Program-made: the position numbers and the translations under genes
Notes under the pieces: model-generated
Told to the model about the DNA's origin: nothing
Seen by the model: only the letters and a program-made list of their open reading frames with translations
Databases searched by the model: none
Source of the DNA: Setaria digitata
Lineage: Eukaryota > Nematoda > Chromadorea > Rhabditida > Setariidae
NCBI GenBank assembly: GCA_003640385.1
Contig: RCAB01000088.1
Coordinates: 118,764-182,763, forward strand
DNA length: 64,000 bases
Reading direction: 5' to 3'
In this document: positions 25,701 to 40,700 of the stretch, in pieces
Layout of the letters: every line of letters starts with the position of its first letter
Position numbering within the stretch: position 1 is the first letter of the stretch

Positions 25701-28700
25701 TCACTTAAAGTAGCAATTTTCGCATCTATCACAGTAGTCAAATCAAGATAGCGCGTACGTAATGTCTCAATACGGCTTTGGAGAGCAATTGCTTCATCAC
25801 CACTTGTTTGTCTGCATAACTCATGGCCATCTTCAACAATTGTCGAGACTAGAGCTTCTTGTTTCGTTATTTCGACTGCCAGCTAAAGGAATTGAAGATG
25901 AACGTTGCGTAATAATTAAAATTCTTGATGGGAAATTACTTTTTTTTTTTCATTCTACAATAACCACTTCATAATACCTCCATTTGCATTTGATGCCATG
26001 TAAAAAAAAGGACAGAACTAATGATCTTTTACGTGAAGTTTTAAAATCTGAGTTTATATTAGAGTATGATACAAAAAAGATAATCCACACGTCAGCAAGC
26101 AAGGCACTCTGCTCGTTCAATTCTTCTGGGTAGATCGAAATCGCGTCTAACTTATCTATGTCACTCTCGACCTTATCCAACCATTCGGATAACATGTTAG
26201 TACGCCTCAAAAAGCTCGCTATTTCTTCCCCAATCTAAAAAAAAAAAGTGGTTAAGACTTCATAACAGATTTTCAAAAGATTTAAAGATTAAAAACCAAT
26301 GAAGATTTTTTAAAGAATAAAATCAAGGACAGAACTTTGATAAAAAATATGAAAGAAAAAATCAATCAATTCAAATGAGCATACTGAATGGAACTAAACA
26401 TACTGAACCTTCAAGTCATGTCTCTCAATCATTACAGTATGACTATATTTACCAGTAATTTTATAAGGTTCATGCAAAAAAAAAAAAGCACTGGATGACC
26501 TGCTGCAACAAGATTCCACATTCAGCAGCTCTCGTACCCAAGTTCTCATACCGCACCATGTAATTTTTTAATGTTGCCTCCAATTCGGTTGATTCTTCAT
26601 CAGACGCCAAAATCGTAAGAAGTGGACAAAGTTGCACCATTTTATTCATATCAGCAAGCTTGCTCTCAATATTTTCTTGTAATTTCTGAAAATTTGAACC
26701 AAATTTTTAAGCATGAAAGTCTGGAATCAAACCTATTTCTTTTCCAACCATCCTACCAACATATTTTTTTCAAATCTAATTACACTCTTCATTTAAGTAA
26801 AATTAAACAAATTAAATTTAAATTTAAATTTAAATTTAAACTTAAACGATTGAAAATTTGACCATGTGCAAAATAGAAAAACCTAAAAACCTTAACATCC
26901 CTGCAAAACCCCGAACAGAAATTCAGTGATCAAGGGCTACTTCCAAATGAATCAGCAGAAAAGGAAACCTGATGTAAATTTATTTGTTGTTGAAATTTTT
27001 CTTCATCCGTTGGTACTTGTCCAAGTCCTTGTAATGCACGTTCAGTTGTTTCGAGCCACATTTTGAAGGGTCCCGATAACTGCGCCCAATCTCTAGTTAG
27101 AACAATTGCATCTTGCAAACAACTGCGTCTGCCTTGGGCATTTTGAAGTAGAGTGGTATACCTAAGTATAAGTCACTTCAAATAATTGAAAAACATTTTA
27201 AAGAATTACGAATGAACCTAAAAATTGATATGCCCACTTGTAGATAGTCTAATCACACTAATTCGATCAGAAAAAAAAGGGAAGAAAAAAAAATTCGGTA
27301 TATTATCACAAAATCATGGCCGGCATGGAATAACCTGAAGTTTTAGCAATCCCAATCCTTGACAACTACTGTATTCTTTTATTCTCCTATATTTTTTGTA
27401 TTCGTTTCTTGATCTGAGATGCTTTTCAAAGTAAAATTCCTCAATGTAATTGGTAAAAGGGGGTTTTTTATTCTCTTTTTTTCTTTAAAGAAAAACCCCG
27501 CAGATTTTATAATCTATCTATAAAAGTCTAATTCCAACCAAAATCACTGGAATCGTGTTACCTTTGTGTGATATTTTTCGCTTGTTCCTTCACAGCGTCA
27601 CGTTTATTAACATCTGCTATATGTCCTACAATTTTATCGATCAGTGCTTTAAAACCATCGACACTGAAAATAGCTATGATAGCAATCTATGTGTGAAAAT
27701 TACAGTATACAAAAAAAAGACAACATATACCATGAATTACCCATCGCAATTAATTTATCTCCTGCTAAACATGATGAAATAATGTGGAAATTAAAAATGT
27801 AAGGAAGAAATTCTTACTCCTNATCCTACAAACCGGTTATGGAAAAAGTTTGCATAAAACATCATTAAAATCCATGAATTACCCATCGCAATTAATTTAT
27901 CTCCTGCTAAACATGATGAAATAATGTGGAAATTAAAAATGTAAGGAAGAAATTCTTACTCCTACCAAATACCTGCACCATATTACAGTTTAATAACATA
28001 TTTTAATTCTACAACCGATTTAACTATAACTATGGCAATCATATTAATATCTTCATTTCCAAAAAGTATATCACGAAGATTAGTACCTATGCTGTTTTTC
28101 TTCAATATGTTTCAGTAAAATATCATTGGCTCTTGTTTGCTCTTTAACCACTTTATATTCAATAGATGGAGGTCGTTGGTTCTGCAAAGATTCTTCAGTA
28201 TCTTGCAGCCATACAAGGAGCGCGTTATGCGCATCGGTATAACTCCCAAGTTCTTGTAACGACGCACAGACCTGCTGCACACGATCAGCTATCTGCTTGT
28301 TCAAAACATTCCAAATATCGGTAAGTTTATTTTTCTCCTTTTCCTGTAAACTGAAATATTGAGACAATTGCGATTACATAGGAAATTGGTTATTTCATAA
28401 TCAAAACTTATCTCTTTGCCTTAGTTGCATTATTACGCACTTTACAAGACACTTATAAATCTTACTCCTCGTCTGATTCATGATGTTAACTAATAAATGC
28501 AACTTTCTACCGCTGATAATCTTCAAAACACTAACATGACTGGTTATGAAGACTTACCAATGCTGCTGTTGAGATTCCTTCATCAGCACTTTTTATAAGT
28601 TTATCACAGCTTTCCAAAGCTGTAGCATAATCCTGATTAGCAGGTCGTAACTTTTCATGAAAGACTCTAAGTTTCTCTTGCTGTGTTCGTAAACCATTAA

Positions 28701-31700
28701 GTTCAGTTTGAAGAGGTTCTTTCAACGTATCATCAGCCGTAAGCTTTTCTAACTGATCCCGTAAGGATTCTGCTTTGCTGAAATTACAACTCTACCATGA
28801 ATTCTTCTATCAAAAAATTACTTATTTTAACTATAGTAAAAAGGGCATGAGAAAATTTTAAAAGATATGATTTTAGCTTTCTTTAAGGCTTCCAGAGGTA
28901 TTCAAATAGGACAGTCACGTCAAAATCCCGAACATGTTAATCCCTTGAAATTTTGGGTCCTGCACTGCGAAAAGCATTCCTTCAGGAAAACCTCCTCCTG
29001 AAGCAATGCTTCTCGAAGCCAAGTTCTAACAAGTCTGACTGATTTTCATGTAGCCAGAATGAGTAATCTCGTGGGTACATGATCAGTTGTTCCATTCCTA
29101 ATTTTGTTTTTTTCTGACATAAGAACAGTAACGTCTTTAAAGAGAGAGGTCGAGAATGTGCCGCATGACGCAGTTCGCTGCATAAGGAAACAGGCATTCA
29201 TGAAACCCTAACCAAACAAATCCTTGTATAGCCAAAACAGTGTTTCCAATAATCCGTTTGCGCTGCGCAACGGCAATGCGCTGTTTGCTTAATTCTTCTT
29301 TGAGCTCACTTATCTGCTGAATTACTACGTTTTTCTGTGTCGTTTGACTGATACTAGTGTTATTAATCTGCTGCCATTCCGATGTCAATTCGTCCAAAAC
29401 CTTAACATTATTTTTCAAAGTTTTCAAAACTTTATTCACTTTCAAAAGTATGAGGTTACATTTGTCTCTCAGTCCATTATGATTTATGAATTTCTTTCCC
29501 TTTCTCTAGATGACATCTTTTTAGCTGAATTAGACGAAGGTGGTGCTGAGATATTCGGATTTGATCCATAATTCGATATAGAATGTTTTTGTATTCTATC
29601 GATTAACAGTGCAATTTATAAGTTAAAAATAAGGAAATTTGAGTCTTTAAGATTTTGGAAGTAAAAAAAACCAACCAACCTTTTCTTTATCAGTAATCTT
29701 CTTCAGCGATTCATCGCAGGTCATATTCTGCTGTTCCAATTCGACAAGATCACGTCCAATCGATGAAAACGAATCCTAGAATCACCTTGAAATAACAAAT
29801 TAATCTCTTCCATGTAATACTTCGTCAAGTTCATTTTTTTTACACACAAGTAGTTAGTTATAGACACAAAACAGAATAAGATGTACAGATATTTGGTGAA
29901 TCAATCTTACAGAGCAGTTTTATTCATTATAAAAGATTTTAATTACTGCAACTGATGTCGACAGTTATCTCGTCCCTCAATAACGTTATTCTGGATATAT
30001 CTGACTGAGGAAGAAGAAGGAGAATGACGAATTTCAGGTGAAATGAGGACCGATTTTTATGTTTATGGGCATACGTTTCTGGTATTTCTCCCGACAACCA
30101 AAAATGAACATTTAATTGAAAATAGAAAAAACAACTCATAAGTGTTACTTTTTGCTATCTTTGACTAACAGACCTGAAACTTGCAGTCGGCCATCCTTAA
30201 TTCATACGAATAGTAGATGTCAAGAGAAAAACTGTAACTGAATTTATTTTTTTAATGCTTTAAAAAAAAATTTGTTTTTTTAATGCTTTTTTAATGTTTT
30301 TTATCACATTTGAATGAAAAATTTACTCCGTTTAAGCCGCGGATCTCCACACCAAGTGAGCCAATCTTCTGTCTTAGGATGTCCAGCATTTCGTCCCTTT
30401 GTTCCATTTTACAATGCACGCTTTGGATGACGGCTATCACTTCGGCATATTCAGTACTCATTTTATATACATCTTCACGAAGATTTTCAGCCTCCTCACG
30501 TGTAACAACTACTTCCACATCTTTCAAAGCCGCATGCAATTCTCGTTCTTTCTTGTTCCAGTTGTTCTGTATGTCATCGATGGCTGAAATCAACGACATG
30601 AAAATCTGATACCATGATTTGCATTTATTTAACATATGGAAAAGAATCACATATCTGTAGAATTAGAGGCTTAAAACTAAGGCAACTCTTTAAATCTAGC
30701 ATAGACTGCTCACTTTTCAATAAGACTTCCTTTGTCAACAATGGAAGACTATCATTTCCTGTCAAATTTTCGGCTGTTTCTTTGGTTGAATCTAATAGGC
30801 TCTGCGTTTCCTCTCTCTTCCTTGAGAACTGATTCCTGATATCTCTCTTAAAAAGAAAAAGTGAACATTAGCGGAATGTTCGTGAAACTACGAATACTCT
30901 CCATTTCTTCATTTTCTGTCCTTTACATTATAATGAAATGGTTAAAGTAATTAAAACGGTTAACAAAGATCAAAGATTCCACAAATGGAATCTTACCGAC
31001 ATCTGTGCCTTCAGCCAGATATTTTTGATATCTTTCAGCAGTCCCCTCACATCTCCAGCAGCATTTTCTACTTCTCTTCCAAGTTTCCGCAATGACGGTC
31101 CAGCTGCGATAACTTCTAGTTTATGGAGCAGAGTTTCCAAAGCGTCAACTTCAAGTTCTTGCTTGCCAACTTTTTGTTTTACAGAAGTTAAATTAGCTAT
31201 ATCATCCTCCTAAACAAAAAAGATTTTAATGTTTATGAAAGGCAAACAGATTTTTATGAAGGGTCATTAATCCTTAATTGAGTGGAAATAAAACTAATTT
31301 TTTATGGCGATACAAACTTTTCGAATACCTCAACTTCATAAACATCGAAAATTTGTGGAGAATCAAAAGGAAAAACTAACTCTGATTCCAGATATTTCCC
31401 TTAATTTTGACCGGTTTTCGTCCAATTCCATCATTATAGAATTAAGCAAAGTCTCTGACTGGCTTACAAGATCAAAAGCTCGCTCAGCATTTGCATGCTT
31501 TGTTTTCGTCTCTTCTAACAGTGGATTCCAAACAGCAAAGAGAGTGTCAAGCAGTTCTTTCTGCTTCAAATTTGGAACTTTTTTCATCTGATCCATTAAT
31601 TTTGCTCTGGAAAACTTGCTCACATTGAGATTCTGAAGAATCCTAATTAAAATGATAATTGTAATACATGGAATAAATTATTGCTGAAACTTCACACAAA

Positions 31701-34700
31701 GAACATTAGTATTTTTGCGAAATCCGGAGTGGTTTGAATCCATCATCAATCGATAGGCTGATGGATGAAACCTGGTGTATAAGCTGAATTCACAATGTTT
31801 ATTACATATTGAGAAATGAGATATCTCCATGGCGAAATTTAGAATAGAAAATTTCCATCAGTGAGTAATTTCAGATTAGTAGTATAACATTACCTTAGGA
31901 GGGTGATGTCGCCCTCCTTATCTAGCACAGCACTATAAATTTTTTCAATTTCTATTCGCTGATCGTTGAGTTCTTTCGAAATCACAGATAAAGGTCCTAA
32001 GTCTGAAAGTTGCTCCCGCATAATTTCTATCCATTTCACTGCTGATTCCGCTTCCTTCAGTGTTTCGTCTTCTTCATCCTTTGTACTTGTTGCTGCCATT
32101 TTCATGCTTTCTACAGTTGGATAAATGTTACCTGCGGTTAAGCAAAATGATCTGTCAAAGGAATATATTCCTAGGAGACTTAGCGTATTTGAAGTTTAGC
32201 TTACACAGCAGTATTAACAACTATATATATTAAAAATGACAAGTTAAGGCAGAGGAACTGACAAATAACTTGTGTTTTGATAATTTCACAATATGTTAAC
32301 AAACAAAACTAGCTTATTTCACAAACTGCCAATTTGATAAATGATGGCACCGACAAATTAACACAAATAAGCATATTTAAATTTATGCAAGAGATGTATC
32401 GAAATATACCAATTTTCTTATTTAGTTCTTGGACAGTTTGTACTGTCGCATTCAGCTGCTCTCGTATATCAGCTTGTAAATTATGATCTTGTGAAAGATC
32501 GCAGATCTCATTTACAATTTCCTTCAGTCCTTCTAGCTGTGATTCTATCTCCGATGATCGCGTACTAGATTCATTCAGAATTTTCATTTGTTCATCAACA
32601 TCAGTTTTGGATCTCAGTGGTGAACGACTTATTTGTTCGATTGCTTCCGCAATACCAATCAGTTGCATTCTTAACATATAATACATTATAGTTATTATAA
32701 CGTTTGTATTATGAAATATTTCTGGATTCCGACCCGACTTAATTAAACAGTCTTAAGACATCCGTTGAATATCTATAATTCAATGACTAAATACTGAAGA
32801 GACGCATAAAACTAAAACAAAATTATTGAGTCGAAGATTAGAGCAAGAAACATTTAGAGAAAATATCATTCAAAACTCCTCACTTGACATTTCGCTGTTT
32901 GCTAGAAAAATTCGATCCAAGTTCCTTGATTTTCTGCAAAAATACTTTTTTCTTTTCCAGATCGTCACGGAATGATATCCACCGTCGATTTAAGGCGTCC
33001 ATCTAGAAGAAAAACCTCAACGATAGTTTGAATTAGCCTCTTAAATTAATATTTTTGAAGAAAACTATTTAATCATTTACCTCTATTACAATTTGTTGCG
33101 CACTTGTTGGAGTCGTGCTCCCGGTCACCAAATTATGCGCCAACTCGTTAACTTTATTCCGACTCGGATTTTGATCCTCCACCTCACTTCGAAGCAACTA
33201 AAAAAAAATAACAGCACTTCTCAACTTCCGAAAAATGAGAAAGAAAGAAAAGAGACAAGCAGGATGAAAGGAATTAATACCTCAATTTGTATAAGTTGAT
33301 TATCAATAATTTTAGGATCAACATTAACAGTTCCAATAGCCGAAATCATCCGTTCTTTTTGTATCAACCATTTATCAAGATTTATCACTCCTACAAATAT
33401 GACCAGGGCATCCATATTTTTAGTGTTACAAAATTCAAAACAAATTTTAAATTTTATGAGAAAAATTCCTGCCTTCCAGTAGCTGCTTCGCACACTCATT
33501 CCACTTCTTCAAAGTCGATATTGCTTGATTCAATTTCTCCCAGTCAATTTCAAGCGCTTTCTGAGAACATGCAATATCAGAAGTCCCCGGGACCGATGGG
33601 TCACTCATCAATAAACGTGCTTTACTTCGAATTTCTTCCATTTCTAACTGTTTCTCCTTAATAAGAATTTCTTCCAACCGTTCCACTTTTGCAATATTTG
33701 TTTGAATAATTTCGTTAACCAGTGTTACAGGACAGTCCGTTGTCTACAAAAAGGAGCAATATTAAAAAAGAAGAGACAGATTTCTGATAAGACAGCTTGT
33801 AGCTACGAGCCATAAAACTTCCAATTTACAGGATGTTATTTTTTCATCTTAAAACAATGAAGTCCAATACATTCCCACCTATAATAACATTCAATCAGTC
33901 ATGCCAGACTTTATTTATGTGGGTTTAGCTTCAATCATTTAATGTTAAGCAATTGTTTATTTCAATATCGCACAAGGTCAGTTGCAAAATCGGAATTAAT
34001 TCTGACTCCAATTCCATGATATGATAAACAAACCAATCGCTTGTTTTCATTACTGATCCATCGGTGAAGGCCGTCTCGTTGTAAATCCCACTCTGACAAC
34101 TTTTCACTATCCGTACTGATTCTTTCCTCTTTCGATCGTAGGAATGAAACCAAAGAAATACATCGTTGCTGCATACAAGACACCTCATGCATTACTGCTT
34201 GAACTTGTTCTGACTGCTCCACACTTCCTTTCATTTTCATCCTGAAAAAAATAAATAAAAATAAGGCTACCAACTTCACTGATATATGCAAAAATGGGCT
34301 GCTGCAAAGGAAAAAAATTTGTGGAAGTCACAATTAGGCAGAAAATGGACTGTTTGAAGTAGAAAACCTAACAAAGAGTAAATTATACAGAACTAGAACA
34401 ATTTAATGGTCGAAGATGCAGGACGTTATTACGGTTAATATTTCAAGCCTCTACGAAGAACAGCAGTTATAATAATATATTGCTGCTGCTTTAATCATTA
34501 CTGCAAAATAGTACAATTAGATTGAAACATATTCATTTCATCAACAAGCTATATCTATATTTTCATGCAAAATTGCAGGAAGTTACAAAAAGTTGCAACC
34601 TGGCAATAGTTTTAGCTTCGACCAGTTTCGAAACAGTATCATTCAATTTCTCAAAATCAGAGCGACAGTTTTGGTACTCTGCTTGAAGCTGCTGACAAAA

Positions 34701-37700
34701 TGAACGCTGCTTGGCCAAATCTATTGGATTTAACGAATGTTTTTCCAAAGCTAAAAGCATTTCAAACTAACTGCCGTAAAAATGCCAATATGACTGACAA
34801 AACGCAAACTATGACCAAAAATAATCTGAGGACTGAGGCTTTGAGATCTGGAAATTATTAAAATTGTTTGAGTCCTTTATTTTATGTCCGAAAGGATGGG
34901 TGCAACCAAGAACGCATATTTCGAGATATAGACTATACTGATGAAAAAAAAGTAATCTATGCGAGGTAGTAAAATTTTATTACTTCTGATAAGGTGGTAT
35001 TAGAAATAAAATAATTACTTTGCGCTTTCGTTTCCAAATCCGTCAAATTTATGGCAAGTTTGCTTTGTAGCTCGTTGTATGTCTTGCACAATTCTTCAAT
35101 ATTCCGCCCATAGCTTGTGAGATTTTCAACCCGAGAAATAAATTTTTTGATTGCGCTCCTAGTATGGGAAACCTAAAAAGAAAATTTTAATAATTACTTC
35201 ACTTATTTTGAAGTGATTACGGAGCTTTAAAACCAACAGTATGCCGCACCATAAAAACCATACTAATGTTTTGGAGGAATTGATAATACGTAATTTCTTT
35301 CTTAATGATTGAAAATCGAAGGGAGAAAGAGGAAAGTGCGTCTATAATGCAACATAATTAGTAATAAAAGACAAAAAATTATGGAAAAACAAGCATTTTT
35401 TTCCAACGAGCTGCCCCCAAAGACGTTCGGTACTGCTAAAATCCATTTGCATTTGTTTTCCATTTGTTTCCAGTCGTCCTCCATCAATTGTTTCAGTTCA
35501 TCTGAGATTTCATCCATCGCAGTGAGATTTGTCAACGAAGTGGTGGATAGTTTTTCATCCAAACATAATAATTTTTCGCTGATCGATGATTGTATATTGT
35601 TGAAATCACTTAATGCTGCGAAAAGTTCCTCGATATTATCAGCATAAGCCTATAATTTAAACTTGTAAAATGATTCCCAATGCCTGATCTTTCAATCAAA
35701 ATTTTGAAAAATTGTGAAGTATGACCTTCGAAATCGAAAGTAACGCTGCAAACTTTTCTTGAGCATCACTGCAGTCGTCCAATATCTGTCTACTGGTAAT
35801 TGAATCCGGATTAGCAGCCGCTATTTTTTGAGCATCAGTTTGCAATTCGGTGAGGATTTTTTGACGTGATGAAATCTCACGCCGCAGCAACTCATTTTGA
35901 TGCCGCTAAAATAAATTATAATAGGATGTAAAACAATATTTGAAGAGAGCTTTGCATTTAAATTATTTCTTGATACAAACCCATTTCTCCTTCTGTCGAA
36001 AAAATCCTTTGCAGCCTTAACCATCAGAAACATAATTCCGATAAAGAATAAATATTTACAAACCAATTCAATCAGTTTCTCTATGTAGAGGGGTAATAAA
36101 ATAGGCTCCGACTGTCGCTTGCTTTCTTCATTCAGCCAGTTCAATATATTTGCCATGCCTTCTCGGATTCCTTTCATTTTTGCTAACTTACTCCTCCATG
36201 AATCAATATTTTCTTCTATTCTTTTTTGGGCCCAACTTTGTCTGGAAGTTTATTTCATTATATGATGGATAAGATTAAGGGAACGGAAAGAAAACTGACA
36301 AAAAAGACTCGCTCAAACTCATTTAGCCGAAAGTAAAAGACCTGGTTGACATCTTTCTCAGCCGAACAACAAAAACCAAGCAAATAAATTACTATCTACT
36401 TCGAATCGAAACAGAATGTGTTACTACAGCTGACAATACCAAACATAAAGCCAAAGTGTCTTTTCTGTCCAAGTTTTGTTATTGGAAATATCAACAACAA
36501 AGTTCTAGGCGGAAATCATTAGTTTCTAGATACTTATTTTTTAATTTAAACTTTAAAACAGTGAATTGTAAAAAATGCAAGCCTCCGTGCAAGTTCGTTA
36601 ATTTGACGTTGGTTTTCATGTGTGATACGTTCATGAGCATCGGTGCCTACAAGTGCATTGCTAAGATCTGCAGCAGAACGTGTAACTGTTTCAATCTTAC
36701 TGGTCTGTTCGAATGAGGTATGCTGCAGTGCTTCCAATTCAGATACTCTATAATCGAAAGTTCCTTCACTTTTAGGTTTATCAAATACTTTCACTCAGTT
36801 TTTTTATGGTGCTTTTAGATGAAAAGCAACTTGATGAAGATTAATTCCGCTAAGTGAAAAATGACTATAACTCATTACTATTCTGATGAGAGAAACCTAA
36901 TCTTAGGAAAGTGAATGAGAACGCTGCTTGGATCAGCCAGAGAAATAATCACAACGATTCAGAAAGATTCCCACTTTCAAATATGAATCTTCATCACTTC
37001 CAAGCAAGGCCGTCTCGTCTTTCATTCTATGGTGAAATTTGAACACACAATATGCCGATAAATGCGTAAATTAATCACTGAACTACCTCTACACTCGCAG
37101 AAAATGATGAGAAAGTGATAGACAACAGTACTTAGAGAAAAGTGACATAATAGCAGGAAGCCTCATCGAGAAGCATTGACCTATGATAAGTAGCTTCCTC
37201 TACATCACATCATTTTTCAAAAAGCCCAACTGTTCGTTCAGTTAAAAGTACAAGGAATGTTGCTTCAAGCAATTTAGAGAAGGATTAGCAGCTGACGCTT
37301 TTATCTTCAAAAAAAAAAAAAAGAGAAAGTTCATCGAAGTGAGTATAAGTTAAATCGAAAATCTTATCAAAATTTCATTTAATCGTGAACGAAAAATATG
37401 CGAGAGTGAAGTGGGTTTTTGCTCATCGAAATCATTCCGTATCTTATTGAACTGATTTTATGTTACAGCTGTAATAATTCCTATAGTTGCACGGATAAAC
37501 AAAATATTCATATCAGTAACGATCGGAAAACAATATATCGAGAGATATATTTCAGCTTTATCGAGCTATCGGAAATGATCTTACTTCATCTATACCAGCT
37601 ACACTTAAAAGAAGGTAACTAATGCCTTCATCATGATACAAACTGTTAAAGTGATAAAGCTGAAATGTCAAGAGTATTGGTTGCACTGAAATTCTTCAAG

Positions 37701-40700
37701 TAAAAACATACAGTTGAGACATGAGGGCACCATCCATGGCATCTGTTCTACGTGAAATATTTTCCATTTCAGAAATTTTTTGTTCTAAATTTGTAACGGA
37801 TTCGTTTAGGCTCTCCACATTTCGTGTATATGCCATTACCAGTGATTTCAAGTGACTTAAATAAGCGGATAGTTCGTGGCAGTTTCGAAGTAGGATATCA
37901 TAATCAGTCTAAAAAAACGGATCTGCAAGAGACAAAGAAAAGCTATGCAAAAAAACAAACAGGCAATCTACTTCTAACAGTATAGCATTAAATTTAACAA
38001 CACACTTATTTAGATTAAAAAAAATCAGAAACACTTTTTTTTTCTTTTGAAAAAATTGATCCACACCTGTAATCTAGAGATCGTCCCAGTCAATTCATGT
38101 GCATCTATCGATGGAAACTGAGTATTGGGATACTGCAGACGCATTTCGACAACGTAGTTGTCTATTTCGGACTGTATACGTGTAGACAAAGTGCTAATGC
38201 CTTTCAAACGTTCTTTTGCAGCCAACACTTCCTCTAATACCAGCTGAAATATTTAGCAACTCTCAGTCTTAAGTGCAAAGATTTCAATGCGACAGTGTTG
38301 TTCGAGAATTTTTTGAACTCAAATTTGAAAGCATTTGAAATTTCAATTACATTGTTTCAGCAGTTTCTGCAGAAAAAGTAGTGCTACTTAAATGGAATAC
38401 AGATTCAGTAGCAAACATTTTTTTTCACGCAAAACAGCATCACAATAAAAAAATTATCAAAAAGTATAACTTCATAAACTACCATCATTTAAAATCTAGC
38501 AATTTAAAGAGTTTGAGAAGTGAACTATCAGTGGAAATTATTAATTTTAGTTTACCAATTAACGCGATTTACCTTAGCTTTTTGATGGGATTTCTGAAGT
38601 ACTTGGGAGTCACCACTTTCTGCTCTGGTAATCGTCAGCTCTCTTGTTTTTTCGTTGAAAAATGAGTGCAATAAACTGGACTCATTTGAGAATTCCAGTA
38701 AAAGTTTCGTTAAAATATTTAACCTAAAGGAGAACAAATTTATTTCACTAAAAACGTAGCAAATTGAAAATGCTCATTTTCGGATTATATAAACACTAAA
38801 TTATATTATCTCAAGCTATTGGCATGATTTCCAAGCATGTAAGTACGTAAATATTTCTGACTTCAACTTGCCACATTTATAATAAACTGTTTAAGCAGTT
38901 TAACCTGTAAGTTCATTCACCTCGGTAAAATGATATCGGTATGTTGAATAAGCTGACTATAGCTAATTTCAAGCTTATTCCGATGTTCTTTTAAACTATG
39001 AAATTGATCTGGTGTGAGAAATTCTGCGCCTTCCGAACACAAACGATCTGCTTCCTCGATACTTTCCTGCACATTCGATGTATACGACACTAATTCAGTT
39101 CTCATTTCCTTAAATCATCAGTAAAGATATGTCATTTTAAAGTCGTTTGTGAACTAGCATTGCATTCCTTAATGCCCAAAAAATAAAGTACCCCATATGC
39201 TTGCTGAAAGACGGGAGAGAAAGCACAACTTGCTCAGCTGTTAAGCAAGAATCGAACATGACTGCCTAGCTTGCAATCATCAACAGTGACAGTGTTTAAC
39301 GTATGTTCTACTTTTGCCGATTTGAAGTGGGAAAACCTGAATTCGACTGTAAGCCGATGCTGCATCGTCAGATGAAGTAATCAACCAGAAACTTTCCGAA
39401 ATTGCCGTACTTATCGAACCAAATGCATCCAGAATTTCCGATATTTTTATTTGTCTCTCAGTACATTCATTGTGCAAATCTTCCTGCAAACCATAAATTG
39501 TCATGGTGCTTACTTATTGCATCAGTCCCTTGCTTATTCATTATTAAATAATTTTTCCAAATCCCTCACCACCGCACAAATCATATCACTAATTTAATTT
39601 GTGGTAATGAATTACACTATGTCTCCCAAAAAAAACAAGACAACTCTCCAGTTCCAAAAGTATGCAGTTATGAATGTGATGGTAATTTCAGTTGATATTG
39701 CAAATTTTATAATAATTTAAATATCACTTCCAAAGAAAATAGTGAACATGCTAAATAAAACACCCCGGGACCATCACTTTATGAAAGTTGCAACCCGGAA
39801 AGATATCCATGAGAATTAGGGGACAAATAATTTCTAATTTCTACAATTATTTCGTAAAAGCGAAAATAATTTTTATGACCTTTACAGAACTGCTTGAATC
39901 TGAAAAAAATTCTTACATTTTCAGTCTAGCCTGAACGGTTTTTTAAGCGTGCATTGCTAGTAACAAAAATCCCTTATCTAAAAGAAATCAAGGAACGATT
40001 TGAAATATTGTGCTTCTGGAAAGTCATTTTTTTTTTAATTGGAGAATTTTCTCCTATTTGGTTATGAAACTGTAATCCGAACTTTTGTCTTTAGCATACT
40101 TTTTGAGAGGACGAAAGCTTAGTCAAGAGAGATCAAATACATGAGCCAAAATTAATTTATCACAAACTCTCCTTTCACAAATTTCGTGATATTGTTGGCA
40201 CCAAATTTCCATAACGATATTTAATGAAACCAAAAGAGTGAACGCCAGAAAATTCGAACTATTGCCGGAGAAGATACTTCTGAACTTCGACGAACTACAT
40301 ACAGATACACTGCGAAATCCCAGCGAAATTTGTGTCAGACGAGTTTAATGTAAGAAGCTTTTACCAAAAATTAGTTAAATGTTAGTCACTTTTAAAAATG
40401 ACACAGTAGGTAAATAACATCTACGTTTCCACCGCATCTTTTTTATTCAACAGTACTTTTCAAATCGAACTCAGTTTCAGCTGGTTAAGTTTATTGTTCC
40501 TTCACATCACTGAAGAAGTTTAATATTAGCAATAAGACAACGACGTTTCCGAAACCACTGTAAACATTTAAAAATTTTAATAACATTATGCAGGTTGATT
40601 TGATTAAACGAAAAAAGTGACCGTTCCGTTAGCATGCAATTTAAATCGGCCAGGCCATATATTTTGGTAAAATTCTACTTAGTTCTAAGTAGAACCAAAG

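Noticed and set aside
29939..30139. 66-codon minus-strand frame between rod exons
   Set aside because: 30327 joins 29775 in phase 0 with a continuous helix. The frame has no spectrin character.
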